Origin: Leisingera sp. ANG1 | GTDB lineage: Bacteria > Pseudomonadota > Alphaproteobacteria > Rhodobacterales > Rhodobacteraceae | Reading direction: 5' to 3' | Assembly: GCF_000203975.2 (NCBI RefSeq) | Contig: NZ_AFCF02000009.1 | Location: 462,713 to 526,712, forward strand | Length of the DNA stretch: 64,000 nucleotides | Shown here: piece after piece, positions 1 through 8,506 of the stretch | How the letters are laid out: every line of letters begins with the position of its first letter | Numbering within the stretch: position 1 is the stretch's first letter | Notes under the pieces: generated by a model | What the model was told of the DNA's origin: nothing | Database searches by the model: none | Seen by the model: only the letters and a program-made list of their open reading frames with translations | Program-made: the position numbers and the translations under genes

Positions 1-253
1 TTTCCTCTCCGGCATAGACGCTGCCGCCGACGCTGTTGAGCTGCAGCTCAGTAATCTCAGGGCTTTTCTTCAGAATGTTCCGCAGGTGCGAAACGTCCTC
101 TTCGGTGATTTCCGCCAGCTCGCCTGTCACCTCTGTTTCGGTGTCGTAGACCAGCGTCTTGCCTTGCAGGCTGAATTTCTGCGGCAGCACCTCCTTGGCG
201 GCAACGGCGGGCGCCAGAAACAGGCAGATCGTTAGAGGAATTAAGCGCAGCAT
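1..253 (-). CDS. Secreted hypothetical protein, 5' part only
   Basis: The first 84 codons of a minus-strand gene that runs off the left edge of the window. The protein begins with a Sec-type signal peptide: positive start MLR, hydrophobic core LIPLTICLFLAPAVA, likely cleavage after AVAA. The mature part contains ITELQLNSVGGSVYAGEE. This resembles the strand plus Gly-Gly turn of periplasmic ClpP/crotonase-like proteins (COG3904 type), where a 'LNSxGG' motif is typical, but too little is visible to assign a catalytic role. It lies downstream of metK in the same orientation, but a strong terminator (371-403) separates them, so it probably has its own promoter within 254-370. The function is unknown. 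Confidence 0.7.
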   Translation of the reverse strand, partial: MLRLIPLTICLFLAPAVAAKEVLPQKFSLQGKTLVYDTETEVTGELAEITEEDVSHLRNILKKSPEITELQLNSVGGSVYAGEE

Positions 254-370
254 CGTGGCTCCGGCAGCTGAATGGTCCCTGCGCGGAACTATGGCGCAGG
301 CTGCCGTTTCACTCCACCCCGAACACAAGTGGTGAAGACGAAGCCTAAGGATTCGGGCGAGCGTGCCCGC

Positions 371-403
371 AAAAGAAAGGAGCGGGCACCGGGACCCGCT
401 CCT
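371..403 (-). terminator. Rho-independent terminator of metK
   Basis: Perfect 9-bp stem AGGAGCGGG (378-386) with CCCGCTCCT (395-403) and an 8-nt loop. On the minus strand it is followed by TTTCTTTT (377-370). It lies 20 nt past the metK stop codon. Confidence 0.85.
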
Positions 404-422
404 TTTTAGGCAATTTCCAGCT

Positions 423-1604
423 TCAGACGGCTCTCTTCAGCGCCTCGGCCAGATCGGTTCGTTCCCAGCTGAACCCCCCGTCTGCTTCCGGCTCGCGGCC
501 AAAGTGACCATAGGCCGCCGTGCGCTGATAGATCGGTTTGTTCAGCCCCAGGTGCGAGCGGATGCCGCGCGGTGTCAGATCCATGACCTGGTCGATCGCC
601 CGTTCGATCGCCGCCGGGTCGACCTCTCCGGTGCCGTGGGTCTCAGCATAGATCGACAGGGGCTTGGACACACCAATCGCATATGACAGCTGGATGGTGC
701 ATTTCTCTGCCATGCCCGCGGCTACCACGTTCTTGGCCAGGTAGCGCGCCGCATAAGCCGCAGAGCGGTCCACCTTAGTTGGATCTTTGCCAGAAAACGC
801 ACCGCCGCCATGCGGGGCTGCGCCGCCATAAGTGTCGACGATGATCTTGCGGCCGGTCAGACCTGCGTCGCCATCCGGGCCGCCGATCACGAATTTGCCG
901 GTCGGGTTCACATGCCACTGGGTGGCACTGGTCAGCCAGCCCTCGGGCAGGGTTTCGCGGATGTAAGGTTCGACAATGGCGCGGATGTCATTCGAGGTCA
1001 GCGATTCATCGAGATGCTGAGTCGACAGCACCAGAGAGCTGATGCCCACCGGCTTGCCGCCTTCATAGACCACCGACAGCTGCGATTTGGCATCCGGACC
1101 CAGGGCCGGTTCGGTGCCGTTCTTGCGCACTTCCGCCAGGCGGCGCAGAATCGCGTGGCTGAACTGGATCGGCGCCGGCATCAGCGCGTCGGTCTCATTG
1201 GTGGCAAAGCCGAACATGATGCCCTGGTCGCCAGCACCTTCGTCCTTGTCCCCGGAAGCGTCCACGCCCTGCGCGATATGGGCGGATTGTTCGTGCAGCA
1301 GGTTAGTCACTTCCACTGTCTCGTGGTGGAACTTGTCCTGCTCGTAGCCGATGTCCTTGATGCAGGCGCGGGCGATTTCGTCAATCCGGCCCATGTAATC
1401 GTGCAGCTTGTCCTGATCGGACAGGCCCACCTCGCCCCCGATAACCACACGGTTGGTGGTGGCAAAGGTCTCAGCCGCGACACGCGCTTCGGGCTCCTCC
1501 GCCAGGAATGCGTCCAGAACAGCATCGGAAATGCGGTCACAGACCTTGTCCGGGTGGCCTTCGGAAACCGATTCCGAAGTGAAAGTGTAGTTCGTACGGG
1601 TCAT
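423..1604 (-). CDS. metK: S-adenosylmethionine synthase
   Basis: Methionine adenosyltransferase (EC 2.5.1.6): makes SAM from methionine and ATP in the cytosol. At 393 aa it is full length for the family. Visible hallmarks are the N-terminal [14 protein letters not shown] (ATP/Mg site), the [10 protein letters not shown] loop in the middle, and [16 protein letters not shown] near residue 260 (P-loop-like, phosphate binding). The ATG at 1604 is 8 nt after GGAG, and that GGAG is part of the SAM/SAH riboswitch at 1611-1655. Expression is therefore expected to fall when SAM or SAH is high. It is a single-gene unit closed by the terminator at 371-403, downstream of lnt but with its own promoter. 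Confidence 0.97.
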   Translation of the reverse strand: MTRTNYTFTSESVSEGHPDKVCDRISDAVLDAFLAEEPEARVAAETFATTNRVVIGGEVGLSDQDKLHDYMGRIDEIARACIKDIGYEQDKFHHETVEVTNLLHEQSAHIAQGVDASGDKDEGAGDQGIMFGFATNETDALMPAPIQFSHAILRRLAEVRKNGTEPALGPDAKSQLSVVYEGGKPVGISSLVLSTQHLDESLTSNDIRAIVEPYIRETLPEGWLTSATQWHVNPTGKFVIGGPDGDAGLTGRKIIVDTYGGAAPHGGGAFSGKDPTKVDRSAAYAARYLAKNVVAAGMAEKCTIQLSYAIGVSKPLSIYAETHGTGEVDPAAIERAIDQVMDLTPRGIRSHLGLNKPIYQRTAAYGHFGREPEADGGFSWERTDLAEALKRAV

Positions 1605-1610
1605 GAAAAG

Positions 1611-1655
1611 TGCTCCATTGGTTTAGCCTTGCCACGCCAGGAAGCCGTTGTGACA
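1611..1655 (-). promoter_or_regulatory. SAM/SAH riboswitch in the metK leader
   Basis: Read on the minus strand, the metK leader contains TCACAACGGCTTCCTGGCG, then TGG, a short linker, and AATGGAGCA directly ahead of the start codon. This matches from memory the conserved core of the SAM/SAH riboswitch class known from Rhodobacterales upstream of metK. CAC/GTG form the short stem, and GCTTCC in the loop can pair with GGAGC, which is also the Shine-Dalgarno sequence. Ligand binding should lock the pseudoknot and mask the ribosome-binding site. The function is inferred from consensus and position; a covariance-model search would settle it. Confidence 0.88.
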
Positions 1656-1666
1656 GGTATCAAGCC

Positions 1667-1695
1667 GCATTACGCGGCTCATCCGCGCAGGTCAA
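1667..1695 (-). promoter_or_regulatory. Candidate sigma-70-type promoter of metK
   Basis: TTGACC (1695-1690), a 17-nt spacer, then TAATGC (1672-1667) on the minus strand. The predicted start of transcription, near 1660, falls just 5' of the riboswitch at 1655, which fits well. It was recognised by eye only. Confidence 0.55.
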
Positions 1696-1720
1696 TCTAT
1701 ATTCCGGTAGAGTTAAGCAG

Positions 1721-3220
1721 CTATGACCGCGGCGCAAGAGCGCGGGAGAAAAAGAATACTCCGCCCGCAATGAACATACACAGCAGGAATACAGGCCAAT
1801 CACCGGTGCGGCTGTAGAGGGTCGGTGGCAGCGGCATAGGCAGGGCTGCGTCAATGTAGCCAGCCTGGCCCAGCGGCAACTGATCCAGAAGCTGCCCGTC
1901 AGGTGCAATCATTGCTGAAACGCCCGTATTGGCAGCCCGGATCATCGGCAGCCCCTGTTCCAGTGCCCGCATTCGCGCCTGCACCAGGTGCTGATAAGGG
2001 CCGGAACGGGTGCCGAACCAAGCATCATTGGTGATCTGCACCAGCATGTCGGGACGGGCCGCGGCGGCGTTCACATCCTGCGGGAAAACAGCCTCATAGC
2101 AGATCAGCGGCAATGCGCTGCCGATGGGCAATTCCATCAGCCTTACCCCCGGACCGGCGGCATATCCGGCCCCGGCCTGGGAAGCGAAACCGTGGATTCC
2201 GAACCGGGCCATGAAGTCGCCAAACGGCACATATTCCCCGAAAGGCACCAGATGCGCTTTGTCGTAGGTTGCGGCTGGCAGACCATCTGCATCCAGCAGC
2301 ACCGCTGAGTTGTAGTAGGCGCCGCCATCCTCCCGCTGGATGCCCAGCAGAACCGGCACACCGCCGGCGCCTTCTGTGATGACCTGCAGAGTATCTTCGG
2401 CATAGTTCAGCAGTTGCGGCACCGCGGTTTCCGGCCAGACGATCAGGTCAGGCCGCGGGTCCTCTGAAGAGAACGCCAGCGCGCGGCGAACAAACTCCCA
2501 CCTGTGGTCCGGGTGCCATTTCTGATCCTGAGGCGCATTGGGCTGGACGATCCTTACTGTCTTTTCAGACGGCCCAGCCAGGTCCGGCGCAGGCACGGCC
2601 AGGACTATAGCTGCAGCCAGAACCGGCGACAGAATGCCGGCAGCAGGACTTTTCCGCAGCAGGGCAAGCGGCAGGAATGCAACCAGCGTCAGCAGCGCCA
2701 GCCCCTGCGGCCCGATCCACGGCAGCAGATTTGCAGCAGGTGTATCTATCCAGAACTGGCCGAAGGCGGCCCAGGGAAACCCAGTGAGCAGATAAGCGCG
2801 GGCAAATTCCGCAAGCGACCACAGGGCCACCAGCATCACAAGTCGCGCGGCGCCATGGCTGAGACGGGCTGCGAGACCGAACGCCGCGCCCCAGAACAGG
2901 GCCAAGCCAGCAGCAAGAAAAACAAGCGCAAAGGGCGCCATCCAGGCGTGACGTTCAGGGTCGATCTGAAACGGCTCAAGGATCCAGGACAGCCCAAAGG
3001 CAAAGTAGCCCAGGCCGAACAGCCATCCCGCCAGAGCCGCAGCACGGGCAGAGGCTGCCTGCAGCACCAGCCAGCCAGCCGCAGCCAGCGCAACCGGCAG
3101 CCCGATCAGCATGTGCCAGGGTGCCAGCGCCAGCGACAGCAGCGCACCGCTGCCAAGGGCCAGCCCCGCCGGGGCCAGCCGGAGCCGGCGTGCAGCCTGC
3201 CGCAGCCCGAGTGACATCAT
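1721..3220 (-). CDS. lnt: Apolipoprotein N-acyltransferase
   Basis: Adds the third acyl chain to the N-terminal cysteine of lipoproteins in the inner membrane, the last step of lipoprotein maturation. It is 499 aa, the normal length. The N-terminal ~200 residues are a run of hydrophobic segments, followed by a periplasmic nitrilase/CN-hydrolase domain. The triad is visible: Glu in VWPETAVP, Lys in YDKAHLVPFGEYVPF and Cys in ICYEAVFP. The ATG at 3220 overlaps the corC stop codon (ATGA); a second in-frame ATG follows immediately, so the start is uncertain by one codon. It is the last gene of a corC-side operon. Substrates include the lipoproteins encoded in this window. Confidence 0.95.
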   Translation of the reverse strand: MMSLGLRQAARRLRLAPAGLALGSGALLSLALAPWHMLIGLPVALAAAGWLVLQAASARAAALAGWLFGLGYFAFGLSWILEPFQIDPERHAWMAPFALVFLAAGLALFWGAAFGLAARLSHGAARLVMLVALWSLAEFARAYLLTGFPWAAFGQFWIDTPAANLLPWIGPQGLALLTLVAFLPLALLRKSPAAGILSPVLAAAIVLAVPAPDLAGPSEKTVRIVQPNAPQDQKWHPDHRWEFVRRALAFSSEDPRPDLIVWPETAVPQLLNYAEDTLQVITEGAGGVPVLLGIQREDGGAYYNSAVLLDADGLPAATYDKAHLVPFGEYVPFGDFMARFGIHGFASQAGAGYAAGPGVRLMELPIGSALPLICYEAVFPQDVNAAAARPDMLVQITNDAWFGTRSGPYQHLVQARMRALEQGLPMIRAANTGVSAMIAPDGQLLDQLPLGQAGYIDAALPMPLPPTLYSRTGDWPVFLLCMFIAGGVFFFSRALAPRS

Positions 3221-4116
3221 GCAGCGGCGTCCGGCAGCCGCACCCGCAGCCGCTTGATCCGGCGCGGATCAGCATCCATGACTTCGAACTCAGCGCCCTC
3301 GGGGTGTTCAATCACCTCGCCGCGCGCAGGTACACGGCCTGACAGCATGAAGACCAGTCCGCCAAGCGTATCGATCTCTTCCTCGTCCACGTCATCGTGG
3401 CTGGTCAGCGAATGGCCGGTCTCGGCCTCAAACTCCGGCAACGAGGTGCGGGCCAGTGCGATGTAGCAGCCGGGCTTTTCCTCGAACCAGGTCTGATGTT
3501 CGTCGGCGTCGTGCTCATCCTCGATCTCGCCCACAACCTGTTCGATCAGGTCCTCGATGGTGACAAGCCCGTCCACGCCGCCGTATTCGTCGATCACCAG
3601 CGCCATGTGGCGGCGTTCGGCCTGCATCTTGGTCAGCAGCACGCCGATCGGCATCGAGGGTGGCACGAACAGCAGCGGGCGCAGCATCTTTGACAAGTCA
3701 AATTCAGAGGTGCCGCCGTTAAAACCATGCGTCAGCGAGAAATCCTTGAGGTGAACAAAGCCCAGCGGCGTGTCCAGCGTGCCCTCGTAAACGGGAATGC
3801 GGGTAAAGCCGCTTTGCCGGAAAATGCCGACCAGATCATCCTTGGCGACTGTCACAGGCACGGCAGCGATTTCGGCAGAGGGGATAGCAACGTCCTCAAC
3901 CCGCATCCGGCGCAGGTTGATCATGCCGTGCGGCCCAGCACCCGTTGCAGGCTGTTCGCCGCCGGTGTCCTGTCCGTCCTGCGGATCGGGGCTGAATACG
4001 TTGCGCAGCCGCGTCCACAATCCGGTATTTTCAGAGGCCGGCGCTTCCGCCGCCGTGCCATTGATGTCCTGCAGCGCGCCTTGCGCCGCGTTAGAACTGC
4101 CTTCTATGTCGCCCAT
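3217..4116 (-). CDS. corC: CorC/HlyC-type CBS-domain protein
   Basis: Hemolysin-C/CorC family: cytosolic paired CBS domains followed by a C-terminal transporter-associated (CorC_HlyC) domain, linked in other bacteria to Mg/Co efflux. The protein is 299 aa. After a ~50-residue acidic tail, CBS1 starts near MRVEDVAIPSAEIAAV, CBS2 carries ALVIDEYGGVDGLVTIEDLIEQVVGEI, and the C-terminal domain holds TLGGLVFMLSGRVP. No membrane domain is present, as usual for this short form. The chosen ATG (4116) has AGGA just upstream; an ATG 39 nt further up lies inside ybeY and lacks such a site. It sits between ybeY and lnt in a conserved alphaproteobacterial order. Confidence 0.9.
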   Translation of the reverse strand: MGDIEGSSNAAQGALQDINGTAAEAPASENTGLWTRLRNVFSPDPQDGQDTGGEQPATGAGPHGMINLRRMRVEDVAIPSAEIAAVPVTVAKDDLVGIFRQSGFTRIPVYEGTLDTPLGFVHLKDFSLTHGFNGGTSEFDLSKMLRPLLFVPPSMPIGVLLTKMQAERRHMALVIDEYGGVDGLVTIEDLIEQVVGEIEDEHDADEHQTWFEEKPGCYIALARTSLPEFEAETGHSLTSHDDVDEEEIDTLGGLVFMLSGRVPARGEVIEHPEGAEFEVMDADPRRIKRLRVRLPDAAA

Positions 4117-4138
4117 CGGTCCTATCCAAAAACCCCGC

Positions 4139-4651
4139 TCACGGGGCATCCTCACTCATATATGGGTTCGCGATACCCAGTTTGCCAAGTAGCAGGACCT
4201 CAATCCCTTCCATCAATGCGGCATCGCGGTCACGTATGTGATCATACCCCAAAAGGTGCAACAGTCCGTGAATGATGAGATGGCGGGTGTGATCGGTCAG
4301 TGCTTTTCCCGCTTCCAGGGCTTCCCGGGCGCAAGTGTCATAGGAAATCGCGATGTCACCCAGCGGGATTTCCCCTGTAAAATCAGCCTCTGGCGCCAGC
4401 GGCGTGCCGCCGTCCTCCTCGGCCGCCAGCTCTTCCGCCGGCCAGCTGAGGACATTTGTAGGCTGCGGTTTACTGCGAAATTCGGCGTTAAGTTCAGCAA
4501 TGCGCGGATCATCACAGGCCAGCAGCGAAATTTCGCAATCCTCCGGGTCCAGTGCAAAATGAGCCAGCACGGCAGCAATGGCCTCTTCGGCCAGCGCCTC
4601 AAGCCCGGCATCCTGCCAGCGGCTGTCTTCGATAGTGATATCGAGCGTCAT
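4139..4651 (-). CDS. ybeY: Endoribonuclease YbeY
   Basis: Single-strand endoribonuclease acting in 16S rRNA 3'-end maturation and ribosome quality control. It is 170 aa. The zinc-binding signature HGLLHLLGYDH is intact near the C-terminus (HxxLHxxGYDH), as is NVLSWP in the N-terminal half. The start is placed at MTLDITIED because alphaproteobacterial YbeY proteins begin this way; an upstream in-frame ATG would add 18 residues of unrelated sequence. It is followed 22 nt later by corC and preceded by phoH, the usual phoH-ybeY-corC-lnt order. Confidence 0.93.
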   Translation of the reverse strand: MTLDITIEDSRWQDAGLEALAEEAIAAVLAHFALDPEDCEISLLACDDPRIAELNAEFRSKPQPTNVLSWPAEELAAEEDGGTPLAPEADFTGEIPLGDIAISYDTCAREALEAGKALTDHTRHLIIHGLLHLLGYDHIRDRDAALMEGIEVLLLGKLGIANPYMSEDAP

Positions 4652-4729
4652 GGTACGGCTGCACATGCGGGGGGCAGCCCCCGCACCCCCGGAGTATTTT
4701 TGCAAAGATGAAGCCCGGCGGTTTTTTCG

Positions 4730-5740
4730 TCAGGCGGGTGGCGTGTCCGCGTCATAAGCCTCAATGATGGCAGCCACAAGCGGGTGACGCACCACGTCGC
4801 GGGCCGTGAAATAGTTGAAGCTGATCTTGGGGATTGTTTTCAGCAGCCGTTCGGCGTCCGCCAGTCCGGACTGCACCCCGCGCGGCAGGTCGACCTGCGA
4901 GCGGTCGCCAGTTATCACCATGCGCGAACCCTCACCCAGCCGGGTCAGGAACATCTTCATCTGCATGGTGGTGGCATTCTGCGCCTCATCCAGCACCACA
5001 AAGGCATTGGACAGAGTGCGGCCGCGCATGAAGGCCAGCGGTGCGATTTCAATCCGCTTGTCCTCAATCAGCTTGGCCAGTTGTTTGCCCGGCAGAAAGT
5101 CGTTCAGCGCGTCATAGAGCGGCTGCATGTAGGGGTCGACCTTGTCCTTCATGTCGCCCGGCAGGTAGCCAAGTTTTTCGCCGGCCTCCACCGCAGGGCG
5201 GGACAGGATGATGCGGTCGACATGGCCGGTGATGAACATCGAAACGCCCACAGCAACCGCCAGGTAGGTCTTGCCGGTACCCGCCGGGCCGATGCCGAAG
5301 GCCAGTTCGTGCTCGAACAGGGACTGCACATAGGCCTTCTGCGCCTCGGTGCGCGGCTCCACCAGTTTCTTCCGGGTCTTGATCTCCACCCGGCCGCCGC
5401 GGAACATTTGCAGCTGTCCGTCGGGTTCAGCATCGTCGGTGTCCGGCCCCATGCGCAGTTCCCGGTCGATGTCGCCGCTTTCGACGCTGCGGCCGGTTTC
5501 AAGCCGGTCGTAAAGCGCGGTGAGCACACCTGCCGCCTGCTCCCGCGCCGAATCCTCACCCATCACTGACAGCTGATTGCCGCGGCGGACAATCTGCACG
5601 CCCAGTTTTTGTTCGATGTCAGCCAGGTTGCGGTCATATTCGCCGCACAGGTCGATCAGCAATCGGTTGTCAGGAAATTCCAGCAGCACTTCGTGGGTTG
5701 CGGTCTGGGTCTGCGGGTCATTCAGGGCACTGATGGCCAA
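4730..5740 (-). CDS. phoH: PhoH-like NTPase (YbeZ family)
   Basis: Cytosolic ATPase of the PhoH/YbeZ family, which works with YbeY in rRNA maturation. About 336 aa. It has an N-terminal KH-like segment (ANRLL-type region through QLSVMG) followed by a RecA-like ATPase domain with Walker A GPAGTGKT and Walker B VVLDEAQNA, then TRLGEGSRMVITGD. I place the start at the TTG at 5740 because GAGGAG lies 6 nt upstream and the protein then begins LAISALNDPQT; an ATG 81 nt upstream would add a cysteine/arginine-rich stretch with no ribosome-binding site. The OmpA/lipoprotein genes and a terminator separate it from miaB, so it probably starts a new transcript. Confidence 0.92.
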   Translation of the reverse strand: MAISALNDPQTQTATHEVLLEFPDNRLLIDLCGEYDRNLADIEQKLGVQIVRRGNQLSVMGEDSAREQAAGVLTALYDRLETGRSVESGDIDRELRMGPDTDDAEPDGQLQMFRGGRVEIKTRKKLVEPRTEAQKAYVQSLFEHELAFGIGPAGTGKTYLAVAVGVSMFITGHVDRIILSRPAVEAGEKLGYLPGDMKDKVDPYMQPLYDALNDFLPGKQLAKLIEDKRIEIAPLAFMRGRTLSNAFVVLDEAQNATTMQMKMFLTRLGEGSRMVITGDRSQVDLPRGVQSGLADAERLLKTIPKISFNYFTARDVVRHPLVAAIIEAYDADTPPA

Positions 5741-5828
5741 GCTGATCTCCTCAATCTGGCGTTGCCCTTTCAGTCTGCCTCCGCCGCAGCATTTGCGCAA
5801 GCAGGCGCTGCATAAAATCACTTCATTG

Positions 5829-5859
5829 AAACAAAACAGCCGCCCCGGACGGGCGGCTG
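5829..5859 (-). terminator. Rho-independent terminator of the lipoprotein gene
   Basis: Perfect 9-bp stem CAGCCGCCC (5837-5845) with GGGCGGCTG (5851-5859), followed on the minus strand by TTTTGTTT. It closes the OmpA/lipoprotein unit 22 nt past its stop and isolates phoH. Confidence 0.85.
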
Positions 5860-5881
5860 CAATTCACGCTGTATGCAATTC

Positions 5882-6190
5882 TCAGATCGGGTCGCCGAAG
5901 GTCGATCCCTTCTTGAATGGGCCAGTTGCCACATTGCGCGGGAGGTCACTGTTGCAGACCGGCTTGCCGTCAGGCGTGCGCCGCAGGTCTGCATAACCTT
6001 CCAGGCCATCATCGATGATCCAATGCTCGCAGCCTTGGGGATCGACCCAAATACCAGCTTCGAGATTGGACAAATGTTGAGACTTGCCATCAGCGACATG
6101 ACCGTCGGTAGTCTTGTTAACCGCCGGAGTACAGGCGGAAACACCTGCGACTGCGGCAAGGAGAACGGCTGCTTTCACTGTTTTCATCAT
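5882..6190 (-). CDS. Small lipoprotein with IWVDPxGCEHW motif
   Basis: 102 aa. A type II signal peptide ends in the lipobox VSAC (Cys20), so this is a predicted membrane-anchored lipoprotein. Residues 47-79 carry IWVDPQGCEHWIIDDG, then TPDGKPVC, with two cysteines that could form a disulfide in the periplasm. The same block is in the mature part of the OmpA-like protein encoded just upstream (9-nt gap), so the two genes share a domain and probably a transcript. Two ATGs are adjacent, and a purine-rich GAGGGAGAGG immediately precedes them, which favours the second. I do not recognise a named family; the function is unknown, possibly associated with the cell envelope. Confidence 0.85.
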   Translation of the reverse strand: MMKTVKAAVLLAAVAGVSACTPAVNKTTDGHVADGKSQHLSNLEAGIWVDPQGCEHWIIDDGLEGYADLRRTPDGKPVCNSDLPRNVATGPFKKGSTFGDPI

Positions 6191-6199
6191 CCCTCTCCC

Positions 6200-6775
6200 T
6201 CAGCGCAGGCAGTAAATTTCGACGCGGCGGTTTTGCGCCATGTTGGCCGCGCTGGTGTTGGGCACCCGCGGGTCCCGTTCACCATAGGCACGGACATCAT
6301 TGATCCGGGCGCCAACCGATCGGGCAACCTGGGCCACAGCATTGGCACGGCGCTCTGAGAGGCGAATATTGTATTCATCGGAAGCGCGGCTGTCGGTGTG
6401 GCCCGCGATCACAAAGGACCGTGCACCATTCGACCTGGCCTGCTGGAAGAATTCGCCCAGCCGCTGCCGGCCGGCGGCATTGATAAAATGCTTGTCAGTG
6501 GCAAAGAATTGATCGGTCGGCATCACACCGCAGATTTTCCCGCGGCGGCAGACAGGCTTGCCGTCCGGAGTCACATGCGGCGTCATGAACCCCTCGGCCC
6601 CGTCATCCATCACCCAGTGCTCGCAGCCGTCCGGATCAACCCAGATCGTGGGCACATAGCGTTCGCCCTTGATCGTGCGCTGCCCGGTTTGCGCGCTGGC
6701 AGGCGCGGCAGCGATGCTGAGCGCAGCCGTGGCAGCGGCAGCCAGCGCCATCGCATTGTTCAGTTTGAGTATCAT
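6200..6775 (-). CDS. OmpA-family protein with N-terminal IWVDPxGCEHW domain
   Basis: 191 aa. The signal peptide ends near PASA (residue 28). Residues 44-76 hold IWVDPDGCEHWVMDDG plus TPDGKPVC, the same block as in the small lipoprotein downstream. The C-terminal half is an OmpA-like peptidoglycan-binding domain with FVIAGHTDSR (Asp128), NIRLSERRANAV and NRRVEI, the residues used to bind meso-diaminopimelate. It has no eight-strand barrel, so it is probably a periplasmic or outer-membrane-associated peptidoglycan anchor. The start at 6775 is chosen for the signal peptide; an upstream extension is basic and lacks one. It lies between miaB and phoH, genes usually closer together in alphaproteobacteria. 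Confidence 0.88.
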   Translation of the reverse strand: MILKLNNAMALAAAATAALSIAAAPASAQTGQRTIKGERYVPTIWVDPDGCEHWVMDDGAEGFMTPHVTPDGKPVCRRGKICGVMPTDQFFATDKHFINAAGRQRLGEFFQQARSNGARSFVIAGHTDSRASDEYNIRLSERRANAVAQVARSVGARINDVRAYGERDPRVPNTSAANMAQNRRVEIYCLR

Positions 6776-7020
6776 CACAACCACAATTCCTTTACCTAAA
6801 GTTCCCCCCAGGGTGTTGCCGCGCACAAGCGGCCACCGTTCAGGCCATAAGAGCCAAAATACCTGATAGGGACCGCGTATACATGCTAATTTTATTAATA
6901 TTCCGCGCAAATTAGGCACCCACCACGAACACTCAATGAATTTTTGAAAAATTGTTTACAAGAGCAAAGCAATGAAGAATCGCCTGAATAAGGCGGCCTG
7001 TCACGAGAGGACGGTCCACG

Positions 7021-7046
7021 AAAAAGCCGCCAATGGATTCGGCCGA
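7021..7046 (-). terminator. Weak candidate terminator of miaB
   Basis: On the minus strand, GCCG and CGGC form a short GC stem followed directly by TTTTT, 12 nt after the miaB stop. The stem is only 4-5 bp, so confidence is low. Confidence 0.3.
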
Positions 7047-7057
7047 AATCCTGCTGA

Positions 7058-8380
7058 TTAGCCGATCAGTTCACCAGCAAGAGAATTGGCGCCGGAAGAC
7101 ACGATCCGGACCCGCGCAAGATCACCAACCTGACGGCTGCAATCAGCAACATGAACAGCGTGCAGATAATCGGACTTGCCAACCATTTGACCCGGCAGGC
7201 GGCCTGCCTTCTCAAACAGCACACCAACCTCTCTGCCCACCATGCTGTCCTGAACCTCGCGCTGCTGCCTGGTGAGCAGGGCCTGCAAGCGCTGCAGCCG
7301 GTCATCTGCTGCCGCCGGGTCGACTTGCGCGCGCTCTGCAGCCGGCGTGCCGGGACGGGTCGAGTATTTGAAGGAATAGGCGGTGCCGTATTTCACCTCC
7401 TCAACCAGATCCATGGTGGCCTGGAAGTCTTCCTCGGTCTCTTCCGGGAAGCCAACAATAAAGTCTCCGGAGATCAGGATATCCGGACGCGCGGCTCGAA
7501 TGCGCTCGATCAGCCGGATGTAGCTTTCGGCGGTATGTGAGCGGTTCATCCGTTTGAGGATCTTATCGGACCCTGCCTGCACCGGCAGATGCAGATACGG
7601 CATCAGCTTGGCGCAAGTGCCGTGCGCCTCAATAAGGTCGTCTTGCATATCATTGGGGTGCGAGGTGGTGAAACGGATCCGTTCCAGACCGTCGATTTTG
7701 TCCAGCTCCCAGATCAACTGTGCCAGGGTCAGGTCGCCGTTGGGACCGGCGCCGTGGTATGCATTCACGTTTTGGCCCAACAGGGTGATCTCACGCACGC
7801 CGCGCTCCACCAGGTCTTGTGCCTCACGCAGGATGCGGTCCGCAGGGCGCGAGACCTCGGCTCCACGGGTGTAGGGAACAACACAGAAGGCACAGAATTT
7901 GTCGCAGCCCTCCTGCACCGTCAAAAACGCGGTTGGGCCGCGTTTGGCCTTGGGCCGGTTCTTGAGCTTTTCGAATTTGTCTTCCTCGGGGAAATCGGTG
8001 TCCAGCACCTTTTCCCCTTCACGCGTCTTGGCTTCCATTTCCGGCAGCCGGTGATAGCTTTGGGGGCCAACCACCAGATCGACCAGCGGCTGACGGCGCA
8101 TGATCTCTTCGCCTTCGGCCTGGGCAACGCAACCGGCAACACCGATCTTCAGGTCCGGTTTTTCAGCCTTGAGCCCCTTGAAGCGGCCAAGTTCGGAATA
8201 GACTTTTTCAGCCGCTTTTTCCCGGATGTGGCAAGTGTTGAGCAGGATCATGTCGGCGTCATCTGCCGATTTGGTCTCCACGTACCCCTCACCGCCCAGC
8301 GCCTCGGCCATACGTTCGCTGTCGTAGACATTCATCTGACAGCCATAGGTCTTGATAAACAGCTTCTTCGGGGCGCTCAT
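7058..8380 (-). CDS. miaB: tRNA-2-methylthio-N6-dimethylallyladenosine synthase
   Basis: Radical-SAM methylthiotransferase that converts i6A37 to ms2i6A37 in tRNAs reading UNN codons. It is 440 aa, normal length. The N-terminal UPF0004 domain has its three cluster cysteines ([26 protein letters not shown]). The radical-SAM CxxxCxxC is in [15 protein letters not shown], and a C-terminal TRAM domain ends the protein. The start [14 protein letters not shown] is chosen because it begins just before the conserved fold; a longer ORF adds 23 unrelated residues. It is followed on the same strand by the OmpA/lipoprotein pair after a ~280-nt gap. Confidence 0.96.
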   Translation of the reverse strand: MSAPKKLFIKTYGCQMNVYDSERMAEALGGEGYVETKSADDADMILLNTCHIREKAAEKVYSELGRFKGLKAEKPDLKIGVAGCVAQAEGEEIMRRQPLVDLVVGPQSYHRLPEMEAKTREGEKVLDTDFPEEDKFEKLKNRPKAKRGPTAFLTVQEGCDKFCAFCVVPYTRGAEVSRPADRILREAQDLVERGVREITLLGQNVNAYHGAGPNGDLTLAQLIWELDKIDGLERIRFTTSHPNDMQDDLIEAHGTCAKLMPYLHLPVQAGSDKILKRMNRSHTAESYIRLIERIRAARPDILISGDFIVGFPEETEEDFQATMDLVEEVKYGTAYSFKYSTRPGTPAAERAQVDPAAADDRLQRLQALLTRQQREVQDSMVGREVGVLFEKAGRLPGQMVGKSDYLHAVHVADCSRQVGDLARVRIVSSGANSLAGELIG

Positions 8381-8506
8381 GCGGGTCAGCCTTCCAGCCA
8401 GGGTGGGTAAACAGCGGCTTGCAATACAGGCAAATGCCGTTGCTTGCAATGCAGCGGGATTTACCCGATTTTAGCAGCAAAGGCCAGAAAGGCAGGGCAG
8501 ACCGGC

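Noticed and set aside
1667..1695. SAM-II riboswitch as an alternative for the metK leader
   Set aside because: The sequence fits the SAM/SAH core (TCACAACGGCTTCCTGGCG with AATGGAGCA) and lacks the SAM-II consensus.
810..1817. 335-codon plus-strand ORF opposite metK
   Set aside because: It is the antisense shadow of metK, with no ribosome-binding site and no recognisable domain; long antisense frames are common in high-GC genomes.
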